A stretch of DNA of 64,000 bases, taken from the NCBI GenBank assembly GCA_025667525.1, contig CM046878.1, positions 389,240,974-389,304,973 on the forward strand. The letters run 5' to 3'. Below, piece after piece: positions 58,801-64,000 of this stretch (positions within the stretch are counted from its first letter, which is position 1; each line of letters opens with the position of its first letter). Below the pieces are notes generated by a model that was given only the letters and a program-made list of their open reading frames with translations, made no database searches and had not been told where the DNA came from. Both the position numbers and the translations under genes were made by a program. This DNA is from Glebionis coronaria (Eukaryota > Streptophyta > Magnoliopsida > Asterales > Asteraceae).

Positions 58801-59629
58801 TAATCAACACTCCTCATTTGAGAATGACGTTTACCACATTCGTGAGGATCTAACTTATCAACGATCCCCACAAAAGAATGATGGTTTCGTGCTTGATCGT
58901 GATCTCTTCGAGAGAGTTTCTAAGATACTCAAGGAGGGGAATGACAAACCTTGGTTTGACAAGCCTATCTTTGATGAAGAAATCGATGAGATCGACGTTC
59001 ATGAGGATGACGAGTATGTTGACCCCGAGGGGGCGGTGTTCTTTATCGACAAACGTTTTGAGAACTTATATAATCCGCCACCCCCTCCCGCCAATGACTT
59101 AAATGTGAGGATTTTTAGCGCGACTAATTTTCAATTTGACACGCCAAATATTTTCGACATTATTCAATCGGGTTTTCATAAAGAGTTTAAAAACGATGAA
59201 AAAGGAAAAGATTTTAAAAATGTTTTAAATGATTTTTCTACATTGCTAACTCCGTCATCACCGCGTTTTCTGAGTGCTACCACCTCGTCTACTCCTTTTG
59301 ACGACGGTTGGTGTGGTCTTAGTATGGGGGAAGCCCCAAATGTTCCCTCACACTTTACCACCGAGGACGAGATTTACGATCCCGGAATTGCTTGTAAAGG
59401 GAAATCTCGGTCTTCCACCGATGCAATAAATGGAAAACTTATCTATTTGCTTGGTGTGAGTCTACCTCGAGTAGCTCATAAGTTTGACTTACCATTTGCC
59501 CCACCTTTCTACTTCTTATCTCTTTTCTTCTACCCCATTGGGGTTTGTGTTGAAGTAGCGTTATTTCGTCTTTCATCCGAAAACGAAGACGCTATCTTTG
59601 ACCCCGGTATACGTTTATCGGGTTTTTAA
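55817..59629 (+). CDS. Gypsy-C Gag-protease polyprotein, intact 1270 aa
   Basis: Single open frame from MRTRSKDYSN, Arg-rich at residues 15-35. Retrotransposon-Gag core at about 85-235 (MLFPYSLDGAAKDWYEKEPP, YFFPPSKTTFFKNEI, FRDAWDRFKELL, CPHHGFSELHQIDTFYNGL, LNSAAGGNFL). Zinc knuckle CTFCGGSHNYYEC at 313-325 (C-X2-C-X3-H-X4-C, usual for this branch). Gln/Asn-rich low-complexity stretch at about 333-437. Aspartic protease with ADLGASINLMP near 624 and ILGRPFLSTA near 697. Then a long acidic region (about 760-1110), and a hydrophobic, possibly membrane-spanning stretch at about 1227-1251. The motif EDEIYDPGI/EDAIFDPGI occurs twice near the end. Ends without RT. Recent copies with an intact ORF argue that the protein was functional lately; enzymes must come in trans. 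Confidence 0.93.
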   Translation: MRTRSKDYSNSSEASNRRNRNRRNRRRRRELETDVPNIVVEETVEEMADNRSMMELLQAPTEGYGDAIVIPAIEAENFEIKSGMLSLIQATKFRGREADNPHDHIRNFDRLLATSKFKNVDTDVVKLMLFPYSLDGAAKDWYEKEPPNSITTWKDLVSKFVNYFFPPSKTTFFKNEITKFEQKSNESFRDAWDRFKELLRQCPHHGFSELHQIDTFYNGLNFHEQDSLNSAAGGNFLCKTPREALIIIENRSKVYQLRNAPSVANVANVSSSNRDIERVDAKVDKLTNVFTSYLIEMQKKDAPATVKAVEVSCTFCGGSHNYYECAATDGQTSNVSALNNNFSNQNQNNAGPSQQGNYNQGNNFQNRNNFQGNNQQGNFSNQNQGGYNQGRNITWQNRDNNQGNNFSSGNQGNFQRSNQNQGNFNSNQNSSSNDFQNYMKTNEANMRRLEGEIGTLKNDFTNTLKLQNTKIEQGQIDIKKMFSAIMNKASGSSSSSLPSDTVANPKEQCKAASSREKGRVITPNLEGFRVVYPSQPSTSKTSSCSKVDGVNVATKERSAHPRVPQIPSTVQKESFADLTKVTLEETCASILLKKPKRRMPRKEKDPGQFLLPCDFSEIEGCLALADLGASINLMPHSLWKLMRLPSLTPTNMTIELANCTPLIPIGIAEDVYVRIGKFVFTADFVISDYECDPKCPIILGRPFLSTARTVIDVHEGRLTMRYGDEKIDFFARKSQGFYENEKTEVSKPNDSNSNDFKMFTLAERMKLDACFERIKKNGFKDDDFDDKEYVYLIQKGMCKFMDENSLWDVFSETSETPIPKGDVNAITTMTKMDSSSPPSKDHVFEASTSNSIEVPPFPSPTPFEAKGFIDIDPLVLGKSPKHSHLTCKSMVVSAHIDSFFDDDDDDFAELDHVLRHPHAIFDSPKKKHVKYDDYEFDPEIEEIIERELALMPSLPPTSEVDLSKIEDELNELERLIFDDEPTHVTTKNPILEELPNQHSSFENDVYHIREDLTYQRSPQKNDGFVLDRDLFERVSKILKEGNDKPWFDKPIFDEEIDEIDVHEDDEYVDPEGAVFFIDKRFENLYNPPPPPANDLNVRIFSATNFQFDTPNIFDIIQSGFHKEFKNDEKGKDFKNVLNDFSTLLTPSSPRFLSATTSSTPFDDGWCGLSMGEAPNVPSHFTTEDEIYDPGIACKGKSRSSTDAINGKLIYLLGVSLPRVAHKFDLPFAPPFYFLSLFFYPIGVCVEVALFRLSSENEDAIFDPGIRLSGF

Positions 59630-61480
59630 AGTACTCCACGTACTTTTGGGCCTTGTCTATCATGTAAGCCCCATCAAAAATGACCATACCAAGATTATCC
59701 CTAAATGATCACATTTATGGGGATTCGAGTCGAGCTTTTAACTCGGTTATCAAAAACAAGGTGCCTCGTGGGGGATTCTCATGCTTATCCTTGTACATAT
59801 TATTGCTTTCTTAGTTAATGTAACGAGGGGACTTGTGCTCTTCCTACCTTTGTTTCGTGGTTGTTTGTGATTGTGATCTATTAGGTTCATCGTCATCATT
59901 GAAGCCTCTCGTGTTCGTTTTACGGATCACTCGAGCTTCGATCGTTGCCTTTGGAGATTCCGATATCCGATGATATCCTTTTATGTTCTAACGTTTATCT
60001 TATTAGCATAATTCATAAACGGCTTTTAGGTTATTCGTTTTACCCTTTCCATGCTCGAGATTAAGCATTCGACTTCGTCTCTAGTATGGGGGTGTTTACA
60101 CCCCTAGACTCGAAACATTGAGGACAATGTTTAGTTTTAGTATGGGGGGTGAGTAGATACTTCACCTTGCTTACGTCAACACGCAATCCAATATTCATCT
60201 TTTTGTTATCGTTTTGTTGCAAATAAGGCTAAAAATGGCCAAATTTTAAAATTTTTCTAGTTTTTCATAAGTGTTGAAGACACGAATGTAGGTTTTCCGA
60301 TGGTGAGAACGAGAGTAATTTTTGACTCGACCGTGCGTGTTGAGCACTTAGCTTCGATTCCTTAACTTTTTAGGCTAAGTCTCTTAAATGAGGACGAGAA
60401 ATGATAGAGTTATTTATAAGTCTCGTAATCGTCACGATCTTATGTGTAGTAATTATTAGCTTATTCTCCCAACGCTTTTGCATAAATAATTGTTAATAAA
60501 TATTGATTTGGCGGTTTAGTCACTATTGTTGGGTTTCTAATTTGTTTTGATAGCTTCCATGTAATTAAATTGGGAAAACATTAAGGTATCGCCAGCGTCA
60601 CGGTTTTGAAGTATTGGCACCCGAATAATCGAAAGCTTCACCTAATAATAAGATTTCAAGTGCTCACCTAAATTAAGCAAAAATTTGAAGCTCACAAGGC
60701 CGAAAAATCTATGCCCAAATTGAAAGTGAATCAAGCCTTAATCTTCGAAGCTTTAAAGATCCAAAATTCGCTTTAGCGTGAGGATATACGTCTTTGGCTA
60801 ATAAAACCACCGATGAGGCGGATAATAAAAGGCAAGGCAAGACCGAAGTCATAATAAAAGCTTCATGGCGAAGTTGAATAAAAGATGGAGGTAAACCAAA
60901 GATAATAAGGCCCTTCCGTTAGGGGGCGTATAAAAGTCTTGGTAATAAGTCTCATGTTCAAAACCGTTATAAAATCGTGTTTATCGATCCTTCTTGTTGA
61001 CTTAATTTTTTGACATCGTTGTCTATTGGGATGAATTATTGATTTGATGATTTTGGTTACACCGTTAAGTTTCTATTTTTAGACTTAATCTCTATTCACG
61101 CATAAGTCGATGATGTATCCTCGTGATCATTAAGACATAATAAAATATAAGAGATACCAAGTAGGAATAAGGGAGTTTAGGTTCGTAATTAACACTCATA
61201 AGATGTGTTCGTGTTGCTAACTTATAATAACAATGATCTCGTTACACGCTTAGCATGGAATTGGGTGAAAATCGAGGACGATGAAATTATTTCTAACGAA
61301 GCATTCACGTGTTCTTGTTCTATGATCCCAAAAGTCACATTCTCGTGATGAAAACAATACACTATGTCTAAAACACGTGTAGTAGTTTAAGTTTATGTCT
61401 TGAATAAATGTCATCATAAAATGAATTTTGGAAGTGCTACGATACTTAATTCTAGTATTGCGTGGGGACACGGCAATGGT
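59630..61480 (+). other. 3' noncoding region of gypsy-C
   Basis: No coding frame longer than ~60 codons and no RT or integrase motif in any frame. It contains two extra copies of TAGTATGGGGG (60082, 60138) with hairpins beside them: GGGGTG-TTTA-CACCCC (60088-60103) and AAACATTG-AGGA-CAATGTTT (60113-60132). Confidence 0.75.
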
Positions 61481-61494
61481 TTAGTATGGGGGAG
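61481..61494 (+). other. Polypurine tract of gypsy-C
   Basis: TTAGTATGGGGGAG directly before TGATGAGACTG. The word TAGTATGGGGG also occurs at 59320, 60082 and 60138. Confidence 0.9.
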
Positions 61495-64000
61495 TGATGA
61501 GACTGTATTTATACATAGTCTCATCGTCCAAATTGGGCTTAAAACGCTTAAAATATCATCAAAATACCCATATATGTGCTTGTATTTGTTCATTGTGTAT
61601 TTCAGGTACGGATATCGTGAATTCACCAAAAGATCAAAGGAATCAAGCAAAAACGAACACGGGAAACGAAGCCGCACAAAGAACCGGACCCGAATCATGA
61701 TTTTCCTATCAAGTCCTTGAAGTTTGAAGAATTGGCAATAATGGTCCCTCAACTTTGGAAGACTTGACATTTTATACCCTTGCAAATCTCATTATTGCAT
61801 ATTGGGTCCCTTAAATGTTGAGATATTGCATTATTGGTCCTTGAAGAATGCATTTATTGCATAATTAGCCCTTTAAACAAAGTTTGGAAATGCATGTGCC
61901 AAAAATGACAAGACATGCAAAGTTATTTACAAAGGGGAATGAGTTGTTTACTGATTAGAGGGATTTAGCAAGTGAAAGGGAATTGGGGGACTAAATTCGT
62001 CCAGACATCAAACTTAACCCAGCCATTCACCAACTGACACCTCACCTTTACCCACCCAAACCCGTTTATCCTACCCACGACCCAACCAAACCCACACTTA
62101 CCCGGCCCAAACTTATTAAACCAGTTTTAATATTAATAAACACTTTTAAACGTGTTTATTTATTATAAAAACTGGCGCCAAACACACACTATTCACCCAT
62201 CTCCCCTAATTACCCAGCCAAGAACCCTAATTTGGGTTTAATTATTTAATCGATTTCACAAACCCAACTAGTGCAGAATACCAATTAACCCCACCAAGAT
62301 TCAAACCCACTCACAAACCAGACCACCCGTGACCTCCTTGTGGGTCCCCCATTGTCCCCTGCCCCATGGTTTGTTCAAAATAAGCAAAGAAGGAATCTTG
62401 CCAGTCCATCTACGGCTTGTACACATTTCTTGGCCCCAAAGGAATGCACCAACACATCAGATCAATCCATAACAGCTATCTTCATCAGAATCATCGCATG
62501 AGGACTTTGACCAATTTCAAAAGTTCAAGACCAAAAGGGCAAAGCTGGAAATTCGTGGATTAGGGTTTAGCAATTGTAATATTTTATTCAGAATTCTAGA
62601 ATAGTCATAGACCTAGTATAAATACAAGTAGCATGTTACTTGTATTTCTTGTTCCAGTTTTTGTAAATTCTTGATTTAATTAATGAAAATGAACAAATTA
62701 AACATTTACAATCTCTGAGTTCCTTCCTTTTTGTTTTGTTAGTGTAACATTTATTTTAAATTGCAAATTAGTTATAGGTTTCAAAAGGTTTACATTTATC
62801 TAAGAATTTTCAGAAAATCGTTTTTTGATAAGTTCTTGAAAAAGTTTTTTTTTTACTTGAAATCATTTAAAAGAAGATTGAAGTGAAAGTGGAGGTCTTG
62901 TTTAAGTGATTTCAAGCAGTTGGTTTCAAGTTGTTTATAAGTTTCAAAAGTTTCAAGCAAAATGAAAAATCTGTTTCATTTTTTTAGCTTAAGCAAAAAG
63001 CTATAGCAGCTTATTCAATAAGCTTGCCTATAGCTTATTTGCTCTTCTCAACAGGTCACTATTCTTTGTTGTTGTTTTTGGCAGGTACAAGTATTCAGTT
63101 CTTCCTTCTCATTGCATTTCATAAATCTTGAAGACATATTGGGGTGTTTGGGACTGTTGTAGTCCCCACCTAGCATTTCTCTACAAAAAGCTCACTCATA
63201 AGCTCTTAATAAGCTCTCAAAACATCCAAATTGGAAGGCATCAGCTTGGTATGGCTTGAACCCCACTTGGCTCTTTTTTTTGAAGTTTTATAAGAATTTA
63301 TGTGATTTTGTGTTTAAGTGCTACATGTTGGATTTTTCTGTTTGATTAGGGTTATATTAGTTTTGTGTGCATGCTAGAAGTAATTAGAACCAGTATAGGT
63401 GGATTTGGTTGAGTTTTGGTTTGAAAATATAGATTCTGATAATTAAGGGGGTGTTTGGTTCTGCTTGATAGGTTAGAAATTTGACATGTTTTTGGCCTAA
63501 ATACAGTTCACATATGCTCCATTAGGGTAGTGTTGTTTTATAGTATCATTTGCTTCAGGTTTGTATGAAAAATTTGGAAGTTGCAAGTTTAACTTAGCAT
63601 ATAGCTCAAAAAAATCAGAAAGTGCCCCATCTGCTTAGCTTTAGCTTGATTTTGCCCACCCAATTTGCAAAGCTGTTAGATAATAGGGTAATATAGGATA
63701 TTAGATAAGTTTTAAGTGATTTGGTGATATTGTGAGCAAGTTTTGGCCTGTTAAAAATCGTATTTGAGCACCTAGGGATAAGTTACTGTTCACCAGCAAC
63801 ATTAAAACCATAATAGCAACATCTTGCTCGTTTTTTGTGTGATATTTGCTTTGGACTTGTGCTTTTTCTTGCTTGTCTTGACTCCCCACACTCCACTGAG
63901 TGTGGGGGTGCCCTTGGATTTGATTAAAACCAACTCAAGCAAAAGTTCTAGGTCAAAACATCACCAGACCTTGAATTTTCATTAACAGTGGGAACTCCTT
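61495..64000 (+). mobile_element. 3' LTR of gypsy-C, truncated by the window end
   Basis: First 2,506 bp of the expected ~3.6 kb; offset to the 5' LTR is a constant 10,122 bp to the last base, so no net indel. About 14 substitutions by eye, most of them transitions. Confidence 0.95.

Larger units (their letters stand above)
51373..64000 (+). mobile_element. Gypsy-C: young non-autonomous Athila-like element (gag-pro only)
   Basis: 5' LTR 51373-54969, PBS 54972-54989, leader, one intact ORF (55817-59629), 3' noncoding region, PPT 61481-61494, 3' LTR from 61495 running off the window. The 2,506 bp of 3' LTR visible align without net indels to 51373-53878; I count about 14 substitutions (0.56%). 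No RT, RNase H or integrase anywhere in the 6.5-kb interior. The TSD cannot be tested because the right end is outside; the left flank is GTTTA. Confidence 0.93.

Overview
The window is repeat-rich plant nuclear DNA made almost entirely of LTR retrotransposons. Evidence: primer-binding sites for initiator tRNA-Met (TGGTATCAGAGCC) and for the TGGCGCCG type used by Athila/Tat elements, 5-bp target-site duplications (TSDs), copia and gypsy gag/pol with plant features (chromodomains, LTRs of 3-3.6 kb), a plant LINE remnant and a broken reticulon-like host gene. The protein style, and an extra 3' ORF in a copia element, remind me of Asteraceae (Anthemideae-like) repeats. That is recollection and is not proved here. 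I see no tRNA, rRNA or intact ordinary host gene.

Left part. 1-6986 is the 3' portion of a copia element (copia-1): a minisatellite, a (TA)n tract, a large degraded extra ORF, 2.2 kb of structured 3' noncoding sequence and the 3' LTR. It abuts a truncated Athila/Tat-like gypsy element (gypsy-0, 6987-13979) that has lost RT/RNase H and carries a 297-bp solo LTR inside gag. Next come a LINE tail (about 14050-15490), the last exons of a reticulon-like (RTNLB) pseudogene on the minus strand (15789-16728), and about 2 kb of unassigned AT-rich DNA.

Right part (18718-64000) is one nested stack. The oldest layer is copia-3, seen in pieces at 18718-19131, 36731-37908 and 49013-51372. Copia-2 (19132-36725, TSD CTACC) landed at codon 3 of its gag. 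Gypsy-A (23989-36503, minus strand, TSD CCTAG) landed in the 3' LTR of copia-2. Gypsy-B (37909-49007, TSD GAAAT) landed just after the gag zinc knuckle of copia-3. Gypsy-C (51373 to beyond the window end) landed in the copia-3 integrase core. LTR divergence judged by eye fits this order: about 2.4% for copia-2, lower for gypsy-A, about 0.56% for gypsy-C.

Two systems stand out. Gypsy-B, a chromodomain gypsy element, carries three short GT...AG intervals in gag whose removal largely rebuilds the Gag reading frame through the zinc knuckle into protease. Gypsy-C is a very young element with 3.6-kb LTRs and an intact 1270-codon gag-protease ORF but no RT, RNase H or integrase, so it looks like a recently active non-autonomous element. 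Other autonomous elements would have to supply its enzymes.
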